Below are positions 12,173 to 23,620 of a stretch of 64,000 bases of DNA, piece after piece. The stretch is from the NCBI RefSeq assembly GCF_028372415.1, contig NC_092872.1, positions 260,735,008 to 260,799,007 on the forward strand. The letters run 5' to 3'. The position numbers and the translations under genes are program-made. Source of the DNA: Notamacropus eugenii. Taxonomy: Eukaryota > Chordata > Mammalia > Diprotodontia > Macropodidae. Positions within the stretch are counted from its first letter, which is position 1, and each line of letters starts with the position of its first letter. The notes under the pieces are model-generated. The model had not been told where the DNA came from and did not search any database. It saw only the letters and a program-made list of their open reading frames with translations.

Positions 12173-12749
12173 ATCTCATGGGAAGATCTGCCTTCCTCCA
12201 AAGCCTCCCAGCCTAGTTCAGCTAGACACAAGATCTCTCTCTAGAAAAGGGGATCCATCCCCTTTCCTTCTTATCCTCCCTCTAGCTTTAAATAAGTAAA
12301 GTGCATTTGTGTTAGTCTACATTCTTATTTCATGTTCAAGGCCTAGAAATGAAACTTTTAAGGGAAGGAGGTGACTGTGAAATCCTCTGCTGCCTTTCTC
12401 CAACAATCTGGGGATAGATAGAAAGAATAGGAAATAAAAGAAAATAAATAATCCAAAGGGACATTCTACTTCTGTCCCATGAAGGGGAAAGTGCAGGAGG
12501 AGTGTGTGGCTGTCTTTCCTTAGATTTCCTAGATGATTATTGCCTTGGCTTGAGCCAGTTAGATGTCTGCTCTCTGCTCTCCTCACCTCTGTACTCATCT
12601 CTTGTTTGTGATAACACCTGTTTCTCAGGGTCAGAGTGGATCCTGGATCTTTCAACAAGGTGCGAGCCCACCCCTTCTAGCAAGGCAGAAGCTTCAGTTC
12701 CTTAAGCTTCTGAGACCTCACCACTCTCTTGGCAGAGCCACAGATAGGC
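12173..12749. other. Intergenic, nothing recognised
   Basis: About 580 bp of unique sequence with no gene or repeat that I can name. Confidence 0.35.
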
Positions 12750-12850
12750 TACATCTGTAAAATGGGCATTTTATTGCTTGTGTTGGGTTGTTATGAGGCT
12801 CAGATGAGATCAAGTGCTTTACAAACCTTTGAGTACTATACTAATGTCAG
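12750..12850 (+). repeat. MIR-type SINE, 3' half
   Basis: 'catctgtaaaatgggcat', 'gggttgttatgaggctcaga' and 'aagtgctttacaaac'. Confidence 0.75.
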
Positions 12851-13014
12851 GGATTGGTCCTTCTAGGTCCTAAAGACACCCCCTCTTTCTTTCTTTTGGT
12901 GGTCACTTAATCACCCATCGATGTCAGTCAGAGCAGCTCAGATTCCTAGGAATAGGCTGCCCCACTAAATTTTTCTGGGACACATTTTGAACATACATCT
13001 ATTCAGGAGCATTG

Positions 13015-14360
13015 TCCTGGAGCTCACTGATAACTCCTTTCTCTAAAGCTACCCATGATCTCCTCGTGGCCAAATCCAACAGCCTTTTTCCAGTTCTCAT
13101 TCTCCTTGATCTCTCTGAAGCCCTAGCACAGCTGATCACTCTCTCATCCTCTCTTCTCTCTAGGTTTTGGGGACACCACTCTCTCCTAGTTCTCCTCCTG
13201 CCTCTCTGACCACTCCTTCTCTAGTGAATCTTCCTCTTGATTATGCCCTCTAAATTTAGGAGTTCCTCAGGATTCTGCCTTAGACTTTCTTCTCTTCTCC
13301 CTCTAGACTATTTCTCTTGATGATCTGATCAACTCCCATGAATTTAATTATCATCTCTATGATGCTGTTTCTTAGTTCTATCTATCCTCTCCCAATGTCT
13401 CTGCTGTCCTCCAATCCAACACCTTCAATTTGTCTTATACATCTTATACTGGATGTCCAGCAGACACCTTAAACTTAATATGTGTAAAACAGAACTTATT
13501 CTCTTTCTCTCCAAATCTTCCCCCTCTCCTACCTTCCCTATTACTAGAGAGGGCACCACCATCCTCCTAGTCTCACAAGTTCACACCCTAGGAATCATCC
13601 TGGATTCCTCACTCTTTCTCATCACCCATATCCAATATGGTTCCAAGGCCTGTCAATTTCACCCTTGTAATATCTCTCAACTACACCTCTTCTGAACTTT
13701 GTCACAGACTTCTATCACCTCACACCTGGATAATTGCAATAGCCTCCTGGAGGATCTACCTGCCTCAACTTTCTCCCTATTGCAATCCATTTTCCTGTCA
13801 GCCATTAAAGGGATTTTCCTAAAGCACAGGCCTGATCTTGTCACCTCCCAGTCAATAAACTCCATTGGCTCCCTGTGGCATCAGGAGCAAATACAAATTG
13901 CTCTGTTTGGCTTCCAAAGCCCTGCATCACCCACTCCCTCCTACCTTTCTAGTCTTCTCACACCTTGCTCCCTTTCAGTACTCTTCCACCCTAGGACACT
14001 GGCCTCTGGACATGAAGAAGCCATGTCTTCTCTTGGCTTTGACTATCCCCCAAGACTGGAATGCTCTCTCTTCTCCACTTTGACTGCTGACCTCCCTGGC
14101 TTCCTTTAAATCTCAGCTAAACTCCCACCTTTTGCAGGAAGCCTTCCCCAATCCTTCTTAATTCCAATGCTTTCTCTCCTTTATTTTTTTCCTATTTTTC
14201 CTGTATATAGTTTGCTTTGTATATATTTATTTGCATCTTGCCTCATTAGATCATGGGCTCCTTGAGGGCAGAACTGTTTTTGGCTTTTTAAAAAAATTCC
14301 CAGTGCTTAGCATTGTGCCAAGCACCTAGTAAGCACTTGATAAATATTTATTGAATTAAA
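13015..14360 (+). repeat. L2 LINE, 3' 1.3 kb including reverse-transcriptase remnant
   Basis: Begins in the RT region with LLDLSEALAQLITLSSSLLS (equivalent to L2 'LSEAFDTVDH'), then 'actggatgtccagcagacac', 'ctggataattgcaatagcct', 'catcaggagcaaatacaaa', 'ttgcaggaagccttcccc', and the tail 'cttgataaatatttattgaa'. It is decayed by many changes. Confidence 0.9.
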
Positions 14361-14696
14361 CTGAATTGAATTTCCATGCCGGAAAGAGTCTCAAAACTAT
14401 CAACTTTACAGAGATATTATGTAATCCTCCACATATAGGTAAAAACCACAATTTCTCCACATATGGAGTAATGCAGATTCAATGATTGGAGGATATTATT
14501 TTAAAATAAAATTTCTCTTTCATTATGAATTTCAGTATCAACAAACATGAGCATTACACAAGAACATATAAAGACTACTATATATGAAACTGTGAGTTTT
14601 GGTTATTTGCAGCTGACCAAATGCACTGCTTGAATTTGTTCTAAAATTTGACCTAAACTAATATGTTGCTGCTCTATGCCTATCCCCAACACCATT

Positions 14697-14930
14697 TGGG
14701 TAGTTAGGTGGCACAGTTGGCAGAGGGCTGGCTTGGACTCAAGAAGACCTGAGTTCAAATCTGACCTACCAGTTGTGTGATCCTGGGCAAGTCATTTAAC
14801 CCTGTTTGCCTCAGTTTCCTCACCTGTAAAATGAGCTGGAGAAAACCACTGGAGTAAACCACTCCAGTATTTTTGCCAGGAAAACCCAAATGGGGCCACA
14901 AAGAGTTGAGCACCAATAGAAAAACAGTAC
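14697..14930 (+). repeat. tRNA-headed SINE with RTE-type tail
   Basis: 'gttaggtggcacagttggca', 'gagttcaaatctgacc', 'gtaaaatgagctggagaaaa', 'ggccacaaagagttgagcac'. Full-length marsupial type. Confidence 0.88.
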
Positions 14931-14934
14931 CTTA

Positions 14935-15035
14935 ATTTTATAGATACTGGGATTTTTGGCTGTTGTGTCTTGCCCAAGATAATGTAGGTCAGAATCAAGG
15001 GCAGAATTAGAACCCAGGCCCTTTTGTTCTGTATC
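14935..15035 (-). repeat. MIR/THER1-type SINE fragment
   Basis: 'gaattagaacccaggccctt' follows a diverged 'gtcttgcccaaga'; reverse order. Confidence 0.55.
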
Positions 15036-15545
15036 CATTGTGGATCACAAACTGAACACAGCTCCCTCCATCTTGTGCAAAGCATTAGTTCACCAATTAA
15101 AAGACCTCCTTGCCACTCTCCCCGCCCCTGTGATCCCCTCCACAAGAGCATCCCGAACGCCATACATTCAGAGAGACTTCCGATGTGCCCCAATTTCAGG
15201 AATCAGCTTGGCCATTCTGGTTAAGGTATCATATCATCAGCCAGTTCCTGCAACATCTCCTCCCTTTTGACTTTCTTCTTCTTTGTGGTTTGAGACTATT
15301 CAAGCCCTATGTAAACTCATCTTGGAGAGTCTCTGCCTGTGTGAATGGGACTCCCTTGCTGTCAAACTCAAACCCCAGGACAAGTCGATACTGTGGGGTC
15401 CTGCTCTTCCTTCATCACCCACACGGGGTGATCAAATACTGATCTGAGTCAGAAGCTGTGACTCCTGGTCCAGCTGCTGCTTCAGCTTGCTCTGTGACTC
15501 TGGCTCCAGCTCCCACTTGGACCCATCTCTCCCCTTAGGACCTAT
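15036..15545. other. Intergenic, nothing recognised
   Basis: Short overlapping ORFs only, with no family resemblance. Confidence 0.4.
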
Positions 15546-15632
15546 GTTTTCTCTTCTACAAAATGATGCAGTTCAGCTAGGATCCCTATAAGGCTCCTTC
15601 CATTGCTAACAATTTACATGTCTGTAGTCTCT
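15545..15632 (+). repeat. THER1/MIR-type SINE 3' fragment
   Basis: 'ttcttctacaaaatgatgca' then a diverged 'ctccttccattgctaa', the CORE-SINE end. Confidence 0.5.
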
Positions 15633-15646
15633 TTTAAATCCAGAGG

Positions 15647-15832
15647 AGTCAAACTCATAGCCAGCAAAACTCCGTAGAGCAACCTGAACCAGATTAAAAT
15701 GGCAATGAGAAATGTTTGCCTGAATAAATACAAATACAATGCAACACAGAGAATTTGAATTTGTGGTTTTCTAAGTCAATATGTAGCATGCAGGGATCCT
15801 CTTCTAGTGGAGTTGGACACCACTGTTTAAAC
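15647..15832. mobile_element. hAT-type MITE remnant (family 1)
   Basis: Ends 'ggagtcaaactc' and 'gagttggacaccactg' form a degraded inverted pair. The inside carries 'aaccagattaaaatggcaat' and 'tgtggttttctaagtcaat'. Same family as 1,618-1,810. Confidence 0.65.
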
Positions 15833-16214
15833 CCATAAGGACTTTGTGAGCCAGAATTCACACCCCGTGTACGACAGGGGTTCTTTCTTAAGGGCTGAGA
15901 ACTTAATTTATTTTTATAACTATATTTCAACATGATGAGTTTATTTTGTAGCCGCATGTGCTTTATTTTATGCATTTGACAACATGATTTTGGAAAGGGT
16001 CCCTGGACTTCACCAGTCTCTGACACTAAAAATGTCAGGGACCCTCATGTACAGCCACATTCAGGGCATGGGATTGTGCTTCCCATACTATTTATGCTCC
16101 TAAGAAAGACATCTGATGACATGGCTATGAAGGAGGAAGACACTGTAGACAAAAAATTCAGAACAGTCTTAAGGTAGCATCTGACTGTGCTACCAAATGA
16201 TGCTCCCAGGGTGT

Positions 16215-16342
16215 CAGAGAGAGAGACAGAGAGAGACAGAGAGACAAACAGAGGCAGACAGAGTGACAGAGATAGAGACACAGAGAGAGACAGAAGCAGA
16301 GAGAGACAGAGACAGAGACAGAAACAGAGAGACAGAGAGAGT
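16215..16342. repeat. (GACAGA)n-type purine-rich simple repeat
   Basis: Imperfect GAGA/GACAGA units over about 125 bp. ORFs here on both strands are products of the repeat. Confidence 0.9.
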
Positions 16343-17700
16343 TCCTATGAGAAAGGGACGAAAAGAAGGATCATAAGGAACGATAAAAACACGTGGCCAG
16401 CGTTCCACCAAAATCGGAAGCTCTCAGTGCCTACTGGTCACTCCCATCCTAGCAGGACTGCCATGCCCCCCTCATAGTGGCCGAGGCATGGGGAGGGGCA
16501 GCCAGCCTGCATCCAACATCTGTTAGGCCAGAGTCCATTAATGTCCAATTGCATCCCTTTGTCTTCCTGTTATTCAACTCCACTTCATTATCAGGATCTC
16601 AACCAGGGATTAATCAACTGTCCCTAGGGATGCAGGGACTCCAAAGTCACAGGGAGAACAATGTATGTGTGTGGGAGGGGGGATTGAAGTGCTCAGGAAA
16701 AGGCTCACAATTTGTAAGTGCTCATCAATAATTTAATTTAATGGCAAATCTGAATTCCATGTTGACATAATCCATATTTCAAAAGGAAGGAAAAAATAGT
16801 CCAATCTTTCTCCCCAAAGAATCCAGGAATCCTATGAGTATGGTGCCCAGTTTCTTTTCTCTTCACAGTTTATTTACTTGTATTTTATTTTTTAATTACA
16901 TGTAAAAACAATTTCTAAGGGTTTTTTTTTTAATTTTGAGTTTCAAATTTTCTCCCTCCCTCCCTCCTCATCCCTTTGTTGAGAGGTGGTGCCTGGTTTC
17001 TTTAGATCTCTCCACCGCTGCCAGGAATCAGAAACAAGCTGAGGGAAATGAAATATGAAATTTAATTGTTTTCCCCCTATCAATCTCATGTTTTTGTTCT
17101 TTAATTAATAAATTAAATATTGACCAAAACAAATGAAATACCCAGGTAATTTTGACAGATGGATTGCTAATTATTAGTCTCATAAGGGAAAAAAGAACTC
17201 TTCTTCTAAACTTCCTAGAATATAAACTCTTTATAAATTGGGATGATACACATTTGGGTAATGTATACAATGATTAGTTTACACAGACTTTAAAATCACA
17301 GATTTAAATGTGCTATCCATACCTAAAGATCACATATGTATGATATATTATTCATGAATTTGCATAATAAGCAATGAAGGACAAATGCTGAATTCATTTG
17401 CTTAAGGCTCAATTCAATCTATTAAGAATTAAATGAAAATATTTTATATGTATGGTATATATTTTGAAATGTTATCAATATTTCTGGTAGAAAATGGGTA
17501 CCAATATTCTTACAAGAAAATTTCTGCTCTGGAATTATATTTGTTAGAACCTTCTACTTTGTTCTCATTTATCTAACAGACTAATCAGGGGGTTCAGTGT
17601 ATGTAACCAACATCATTTGGAAAACTTTGCTTATTCTGTTAAAGCCAAATTTTCATTTACTAAGATGCTACCTAAACACGTCACCTCCAAATCACCATCA
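16343..17700. other. ATOH7 upstream region, mostly unique; possible L1 3' tail
   Basis: Around 16,880-16,985 'taattacatgtaaaaacaat', 'tttgagtttcaaattttctc' and a ccctccctccctcc run look like a reverse-strand marsupial L1 3' tail. The rest, AT-rich from 17,000 to 17,700, is unassigned. Confidence 0.45.
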
Positions 17701-18016
17701 AAGCAGATAATTTTTAAAATATTCTTACAAAAAAGAGTTTTGCTTAATTCTGGCTACAAATGCTGATGGCTGATACTGAAAATGATTATCCAAGGGGAAA
17801 GGTCGTTTTTGTTCTCTGCCCTGACTGTTGTGATTCTTTTGGGGACAGCTAGGCTGCTCCAGATGGTGCGTTGTTAGGGCTGGACAGACATGGCTTTGGA
17901 GAGACTTCAACAGATGAAAGCAGTAATGTCAGGATTTTACCAGGATTTTTCCCCCCTCTCTCCCTGCAGTTCCCAGGGTAGGAAGGTGCTGAGACAGAGG
18001 CAGGGGGACGCCAGCC
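17700..18016 (+). promoter_or_regulatory. ATOH7 proximal upstream region
   Basis: Non-repetitive sequence just before the promoter E-boxes, with CAGATG E-boxes near 17,858 and 17,911. Vertebrate Atoh7 genes are known to have a proximal retinal enhancer here. That this stretch acts so is inferred from position. Confidence 0.45.
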
Positions 18017-18060
18017 CACCTGCTACCACCTGTTCAATCCTCCAGTCTTCTGCTATAAAT
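18017..18060 (+). promoter_or_regulatory. ATOH7: ATOH7 core promoter: two CACCTG E-boxes and a TATA box
   Basis: Two CACCTG E-boxes lie at 18,017-18,022 and 18,027-18,032, exactly one helical turn apart. TATAAAT follows at 18,054-18,060, which predicts a start site near 18,085 and a 5' UTR of about 530 nt. It is established for the Ath5/Atoh7 family that proximal promoter E-boxes are bound by proneural bHLH factors including ATOH7 itself. Autoregulation through this pair is therefore likely but inferred. The start site was not observed. Confidence 0.7.
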
Positions 18061-18084
18061 TCTCCTCCTCTCAAAGATATTTGT

Positions 18085-18104
18085 GTTTGCTACTAAGGAA
18101 GACG

Positions 18105-18160
<56 letters not shown>

Positions 18161-18616
18161 TTTCATGAAAGAATATATCCTTCTGAAAAATGACGTTTTC
18201 CTTGAGGACCCAAAAGGACCTCTAATCAACCAAACTAAATTTATTTCATGCCTGAAAGTACTACGGAGGAGAAAAAAAAGCCTTTGTTGTTTAGAACTTG
18301 ACTTTGGGAAGATGGAACTCTATTCAGCATCTCAATTTCCCTTACATTTAGGCAAGTGAAGAAACATCAAGCTAGAGATCCAGTTGGACAGAGCCTTGAA
18401 CCCCTGCCTTAAGAGAGCAAACTCCTCTCCCGCAAATGAACTGCTTTTCTCCTAAGTTCCCTTCTTCAGTGCTCAAGTGGGGGCACATTCAGAACAGGTA
18501 AAAACAGTTTCATCCTGAGAGAAAAGATTTCCTCGCCCCTTCCCTTCCCTACTATTTCTTCTTTGCTGTTAAAACTCTGGGGGTAGGGTGGGGCTGTGAA
18601 TCCAACTTCCTGAAGT
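18085..18616 (+). other. ATOH7: ATOH7 predicted 5' UTR
   Basis: This is the stretch between the predicted start site and the ATG. It holds the CT repeat and an upstream ATG at 18,165-18,167. No repeat element other than the CT tract is recognised. The bounds are inferred from the TATA box and would move if another start site is used. Confidence 0.5.
18109..18163 (+). repeat. (CT)n microsatellite in the predicted ATOH7 5' UTR
   Basis: There are 21 uninterrupted CT units at 18,109-18,150, followed by an interrupted CT tail. If transcription starts about 30 bp after the TATA box, the tract is transcribed as a polypyrimidine run 5' of the coding sequence. It could influence translation or PTB-type binding, but no function can be claimed. 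Confidence 0.9.
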
Positions 18617-19072
18617 ATGAAGTCCTGCAAACCAAACTCCCTGGATTCCACTTTGGAATCTGAGCCCCAGTGCAAAGGGGGCATCGAGTGTGTGGGGAAG
18701 TGTGGTTCTGAAAGGATGGAGAGTGCTGCCCGAAGGAGGCTGGCAGCCAACGCCAGGGAGAGGCGGCGGATGCAAGGGCTCAACACAGCTTTTGATCGCC
18801 TAAGAAAAGTGGTCCCCCAGTGGGGCCAAGATAAGAAGTTATCCAAGTATGAAACCCTGCAGATGGCCCTCAGTTACATCATGGCTCTGACCCGGATCCT
18901 GGCTGAAGCAGAGAGATACAGCACAGAGAGGGACTGGATTAATCTGCACTGCGAACACTTCAATCAGGACAGCTACCACGCGCTGGTCGGTCCCAAGCTG
19001 CCGGGTGAGAGTGAGCACTATGCTCAAAGACTCTTTGGCTATCAGCCCGAACACTTTCAAATGGCCAATTAA
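18617..19072 (+). CDS. ATOH7: ATOH7 (atonal bHLH transcription factor 7), complete single exon
   Basis: This intact 151-codon ORF ends in TAA. ATOH7 is a proneural basic helix-loop-helix factor that binds E-boxes as a heterodimer with E proteins in the nucleus, and it makes retinal progenitors competent to become ganglion cells. The basic region is at residues 39-52 ([14 protein letters not shown]), helix 1 at about 53-66, a short loop with PQWGQDKKL, and helix 2 to about 93 ([18 protein letters not shown]). The C-terminal segment ends in [14 protein letters not shown], as I remember the family ending. The first ATG is chosen because the N-terminus MKSCKP matches known ATOH7 and the -3 base is A. 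Met34 has a stronger context (A at -3, G at +4) but would lose the conserved start. Length is one residue short of human (152, from memory). It has no intron, as expected. It lies convergent to MYPN, matching the human order. Identification is very secure. Confidence 0.98.
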   Translation: MKSCKPNSLDSTLESEPQCKGGIECVGKCGSERMESAARRRLAANARERRRMQGLNTAFDRLRKVVPQWGQDKKLSKYETLQMALSYIMALTRILAEAERYSTERDWINLHCEHFNQDSYHALVGPKLPGESEHYAQRLFGYQPEHFQMAN

Positions 19073-19838
19073 GACCTTTGGGTGCCTCCTCATTAGTTGA
19101 TCATTGCTGGAAGCTAGCAGATCAAGCAAAAAGGTTGCAGGGGTTGAGTCTGTCCAGCTTCATTCCCTGAAGTGGATTCCTAGAAATAGATTTTGTTTGG
19201 GAAATGTTGCATCTCTAGAAGAAGTTTAGCCAATTTATAACTTTTTTTTTTTTACCAGAGCTTATCAATCCAGAGGATTTCATGACCTTGTTTTTCTTCC
19301 CTTACTGACATTTATGTAGAAATGATAGAGCATAGAATCAATCTTTTGAATCATTCCATTGCTTGCTGTGAAAAAGTTAAATGAATTGATCATGCAAATT
19401 AGTTCTAGGACATTTTTCTCCCTCTCCCCATCCTTTTCCTGACTGCTTTGAGGAAAAATATTCAACCTTCAAGAAATAATAAGATAAGACTGTCCTGCAG
19501 CTTTAGTCCTCAGAGAATGAACTTGTGTAAACTTTGTAAGTTTGACATGTTTCAAACCAAGTTATGGAAACTCCAAGCTTTTGTTACATGTATATTTCTT
19601 GTCTATGCTCAAAATGGAGCTGATTCCACCTTGGGCAATTAATGTTAACCTTTACACTCATCAAAATAAATACCTTTATGCTATAGTGTGAAGTCTGTGT
19701 GTGTGCATGAGGAAAAATCTTAGACTTTTTTCAGAGTATTATGGGCATAAATTCTCTGTATTTTTTAAACCAGCTTCCATATAGGATTTAAAATATAGAT
19801 TTTTGTAAACTGAATAAAATATAGCCTTTCCTTTGTTT
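19073..19838 (+). other. ATOH7: ATOH7 3' UTR with two poly(A) signals
   Basis: Non-repetitive sequence follows the stop codon and carries AATAAA at 19,665-19,670 and 19,813-19,818. The second gives a transcript near 1.75 kb, in line with the single-exon mRNA size I remember for this gene. The end is inferred from the signal and not mapped. Confidence 0.65.
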
Positions 19839-19934
19839 CTTTTTTATATTAGTACTGCACTCATTTCCTGAGAGTCTTGCAACATGCCTCCATGGCCACT
19901 GGTGCTGCCCACAACACTGATTTGGGTAGAAGGT

Positions 19935-20105
19935 CCACAGAGTTTGAGAGCAGAAAGGGATTTCAGAAGCTATCTAGTCCAGAGGAGGAATTGCCCTTAT
20001 GACATCCCTGACAAATGGTAACCCTTCCTTCCTTTGAGACTTGCAATGATGGGGAACTAATAACTTTATGAAGCAGCTCATTCTACTTTGGGGACGCTGT
20101 AACTG
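19935..20105 (+). repeat. L3/CR1 LINE fragment
   Basis: 'gctatctagtccagagg', 'catccctgacaaatggtaac', 'gaactaataactttatgaag' and 'cattctactttggggac' follow the L3/CR1 3' region order. Confidence 0.7.
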
Positions 20106-20310
20106 TTAGATGAATATTTGATCTTTCAGCCAGCTTTAAAATTCACCTGTGCTTGTGTGTGTGTGTGTATTTATATTTACTAAGTAATATTTACCTTTCA
20201 AACAACTGCACTTAAAGCTTCCTTACATGGTTTTCCTATTTTGCTTCTGATGTAAGAATGATGTCATTTAATTTACACAAATACTCAGAAACATACTTTG
20301 AATTGCAAAT

Positions 20311-20325
20311 GGGGAGAGGGAGAGG

Positions 20326-20389
<64 letters not shown>
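20311..20389. repeat. (GA)n microsatellite
   Basis: Long uninterrupted GA run after a GGGAGA-rich lead. The ORFs across it on both strands are repeat artefacts. Confidence 0.95.
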
Positions 20390-20391
<2 letters not shown>

Positions 20392-21284
20392 TAGGAAGAG
20401 AAAGGGGGAAGTTCTACCTTCAAAACTGACAGAAGGAGTTGTTGGGCTAAGACTGCTGTCGGTCATCCACATATCTGCTAGCTTTGTAATAAATGAACCC
20501 AATTCTTTAGTGTAAAGAAATAATGTCATGGTTGATGGCACTGTTTATCTTTATGGAGAACTTACAATCAGCAAGAACCCAGAGTCTCATTTCTCTGTAC
20601 ATTTGAGATTTGTTAAAAATGAAATAAAATGAATTAGATTCTGAATTTAGAAGTATAAACTCTGCTTATGCCTAATTTATCTCCAGTTTGCAATTTGATG
20701 ACAGTGTATGGTACATTCACAGCTCTGCCTCAACTGTCATTAGGAAATAGGAATACCCGCAGTTCACAAGCAGGGAAAATGCCTTCTTTAATCCTTAGGC
20801 TTAAGCTGAAAAAAAATCATAAAACTGAATTTGTATGAAATCATCTAATAACTGATACTCAATATCTCCCTTTCAAATCACTTGGGAGGGACAAATCTAT
20901 GACTACTCTGGGCTCCAAATTTCCATTGTTAAAATTATAAAGCAAAATGTCTAACCTTTTGATGACAGTTGCCTGGTATAGGTGGGAGGTGTATGGGCAC
21001 AACAATGACTAAAATACAGAGATTCTGAGATTGTTCTCTTCTCCATCACTACCACCAAACTGGCTAGTTATTCAAGATCTCTCTGCTTCTCTAATACACC
21101 CATGGAATGAGTAAAATAATCAAATTACTTAAATTTTTAAAGAATTATAAAGAATAGTGCTACGTATGTCACAAATTAGGAGGGTGAATGAGAAAAGTCT
21201 GAAAAAGATCTCCATTAGGGTACACTGTCTATATCATTTTACATATTCTTAATCATTCAGATCTTACCTTTGGTGTGTTTTTAT
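20390..21284. other. ATOH7-MYPN intergenic, nothing recognised
   Basis: AT-rich unique sequence about 0.6-1.5 kb past the ATOH7 poly(A) signal. No gene or repeat I can name. Confidence 0.4.
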
Positions 21285-21375
21285 CTGGGTAACCTTCAGT
21301 TTCTACATTTATAAAATGAGGTGGTTAGGGTTTGAGGTCCCTTCTAATTCTGGATCTACAAGCCTATGATTCCTT
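21285..21375 (+). repeat. THER1/MIR-type SINE 3' part
   Basis: 'ataaaatgaggtggttaggg' then 'aggtcccttctaattctgga'. Confidence 0.7.
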
Positions 21376-21799
21376 CATCTAGATATGAAAACCTCATTAC
21401 CAGGTCCACCACAGAGTGATGGATTTTTCAGCCATTAACGACTCTTCAAGAACACTAAGTCACAGAGGGGTGGCAATCTGTGTCAGTGAGGGACATATCT
21501 ATCCAGACAAAATTTTAGAACCATTAAATATAAAAGTGTTTATATCCCTGATCATGAAGCTGGTGATGGACTGCATGCTTGTTGCCCCCAGATCTAGCCA
21601 AGTTCAGAGGGGCTCACTACCAGGCTGGCTTTGGGCTCATAACTCATTGGGCCATGGCAATGCTTGAAGACCATCTAGGTCGAGAAGGGGAAGGAGAAAT
21701 CAAACATCTTGGAAGCGCTGAGGAGTTATGTGCCTTGCCTTCCCATCTAGGTTATACACTATGGGCCACCCTTTCTTTGTATACCACTGAGCCAGAAAT
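21376..21799. other. Intergenic, nothing recognised
   Basis: Unique sequence with short ORFs of no known family. Confidence 0.35.
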
Positions 21800-22075
21800 C
21801 ACATGGTCAGTAGAAAGAGATTTGGATTTGGATGTATGGTCAGGAAAGGGCTACATTCAAATTCTAGGTCTGATGAGAGTTGTATGATTTGTGGGCAAGT
21901 CACTTCCCTTTTAAGCCTCAGTTTCTTCATTTGTAAAAGGGAGGCAATGATTCTTATAATATCTACTTCCTATAATTGTGAAGAAAATGCTTTATGCATC
22001 TTAAATCACTGCAAAAACATGCGTCATTAGATTAGGGCTTTGTATCTAACAAGCATTTAACAAATGTTTCTTGAA
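21800..22075 (+). repeat. MIR-type SINE
   Basis: 'tgggcaagtcacttccc', 'cctcagtttcttcatttgta' and a tail 'aacaagcatttaacaaatgt'. Confidence 0.75.
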
Positions 22076-22089
22076 TGTTCTGTTACTGA

Positions 22090-22170
22090 TCATTCATAGG
22101 ATCATAGAATTTCCGAGCTGGATGAGACTTCTTTCATTTTATAGATGAGGAATCATGACCTCTGCTGGGA
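22090..22170 (-). repeat. THER1-type SINE fragment
   Basis: 'aggatcatagaatttccgag' then 'cattttatagatgaggaatc', the reverse THER1 end. Confidence 0.6.
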
Positions 22171-22249
22171 GGCTGGAGAGTGGACAAAGGTGATACAGAG
22201 AGAAAAAGTAAAAAGAAGGACCAAGGGACACATGCCAATAAGTACTAAA

Positions 22250-22487
22250 TGGCAGCTAGGTAGCGCTGCACTGGATAGAGTGTCTTCCTGAGTTCAAATC
22301 CAGACTCAGACAATTCCTAGCTGTGTGATCCTGAGCAAGTCACCTTACCCTGTTTGCCTTAGTTTGCTCATCTGTAAAATGAGCTGGAGAAGGAAACAGC
22401 CAACTACTCTAGTATCTCTGCCAAGAAAACCCTTTGGTATTAAAGAGTCTGATGCGACTGAAAAACAACTGAACAACAATAAACCAA
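22250..22487 (+). repeat. tRNA-headed SINE with RTE-type tail
   Basis: Head 'ggcagctaggtagcgctgca'; middle 'catctgtaaaatgagctgga'; end 'gagtctgatgcgactgaaaa' then 'acaactgaacaacaat', a clear RTE/BovB-type terminus. Confidence 0.92.
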
Positions 22488-23374
22488 TACCAGGCTCTTT
22501 CCTCTGAGGACCGAACAGCTACCTGCCCTCTGAGGAATGGCCTTCAGATGAGGAATCATCCATTAAGGTTCAGAGGGAAAACAGGTAAACAGTGAAGGTT
22601 GGTATTGGCCAACTCTGTGACCTGTGACAGTAGAAAAGTGTTGGATATCCTTGTGGTCCATGTGAGGTCTGGGGGCCTCATCCTAACTTCTGCTTGCACT
22701 GATGAATCAGGCCCCCTTACACCAAGGGTGGCCACATTTCCCCTTATGGTCCTAGGGGCATCCTTGAAGGGTTATGGGATTCTTCTGTATTGGCTATTCC
22801 AGCATGTTCTCCCCAGTGTTAACCACTAGTGAGTAGAACTTCAGTATCACTTCACTGATTAACATCGATTAGATTTTACTAAGGGATATTTACTGAGATT
22901 TAGCAAGCAGTACAAACTATTTATGCAAATACTAGGGATACTATCTCCTGATACCATCCCAGGCCCTGGGACAGTTGCTATAAAGCATTTGCCCCACCAC
23001 ATTCTAGCAAAGCCTGTGGACAGAGTCACTCCCTTGCTTGTAGGAACTGGCATCCTGGCTTCTGGGTCAGTCTACTGTTGGGCTGGGTTCCACTTGCTCC
23101 TTAGGGCTGTGCTGGCCAACCAGGCAAACTCTACCATGGACTCCAGCTCCCAGGTCTCTTGTGATTGATTCTCTTTACCTTCTGGAACTCATATGGTCAT
23201 AGGCTAGTCTGATACTCCTAGACCTAAGAGAAAGAAAGAGGCCCTATATTCATGGACCCAGGTAGGGAGATTAAGGGCCAAAGCCTCTCTCCATATCCAG
23301 AAGTTTAAAGCATGCTGTCCTCCCTCCACTGCAACCAGTGCAGAGAGAAACAGGCTCACTTAAATTGATGGATT
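22488..23374. other. Intergenic, nothing recognised
   Basis: Unique sequence. Small ORFs on both strands have no recognisable product. Confidence 0.4.
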
Positions 23375-23620
23375 GTTTTTGTGACTTGTTTCAGTCATAT
23401 CCAACTCTCCATGACCCCATTCAGGGTTTCCCTGGCAGAGATACTGGAGGGGGTTGCCATTTTCTTCTCCAGTTCATTTTACAAATGAGGATACTGAGGC
23501 AAACGGTGAAATGACTTGCCCAGGGTCATACAGCTATCTAAAGTCAGATTTGAATTCAGAAAGATGAGAGTTCCTAAGTCCAGGACTGGTGTTCTATTTA
23601 CTGTGCCACCTAGTTCCAGA
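23375..23620 (-). repeat. tRNA-headed SINE with RTE-type tail
   Basis: 'catgaccccattcagggttt', 'gcagagatactggagggggt', 'gtcatacagctatctaaagt', 'ctgtgccacctagttcc' in reverse order. Confidence 0.88.

Noticed and set aside
13453-14109. Several overlapping + strand ORFs of 60-136 codons
   Set aside because: All lie within a decayed L2 LINE; they are reverse-transcriptase remains, not host genes.
16187-16477. ORFs rich in Arg/Glu or Ser/Leu across the GACAGA repeat
   Set aside because: Simple-repeat translation on both strands; no family resemblance.
1-18000. PBLD exons, expected next to ATOH7 in the human gene order
   Set aside because: No ORF in this stretch resembles PBLD; the gene probably lies left of the window.
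20236-20541. Ser/Leu and Arg/Glu ORFs across a GA microsatellite
   Set aside because: Product of the dinucleotide repeat.
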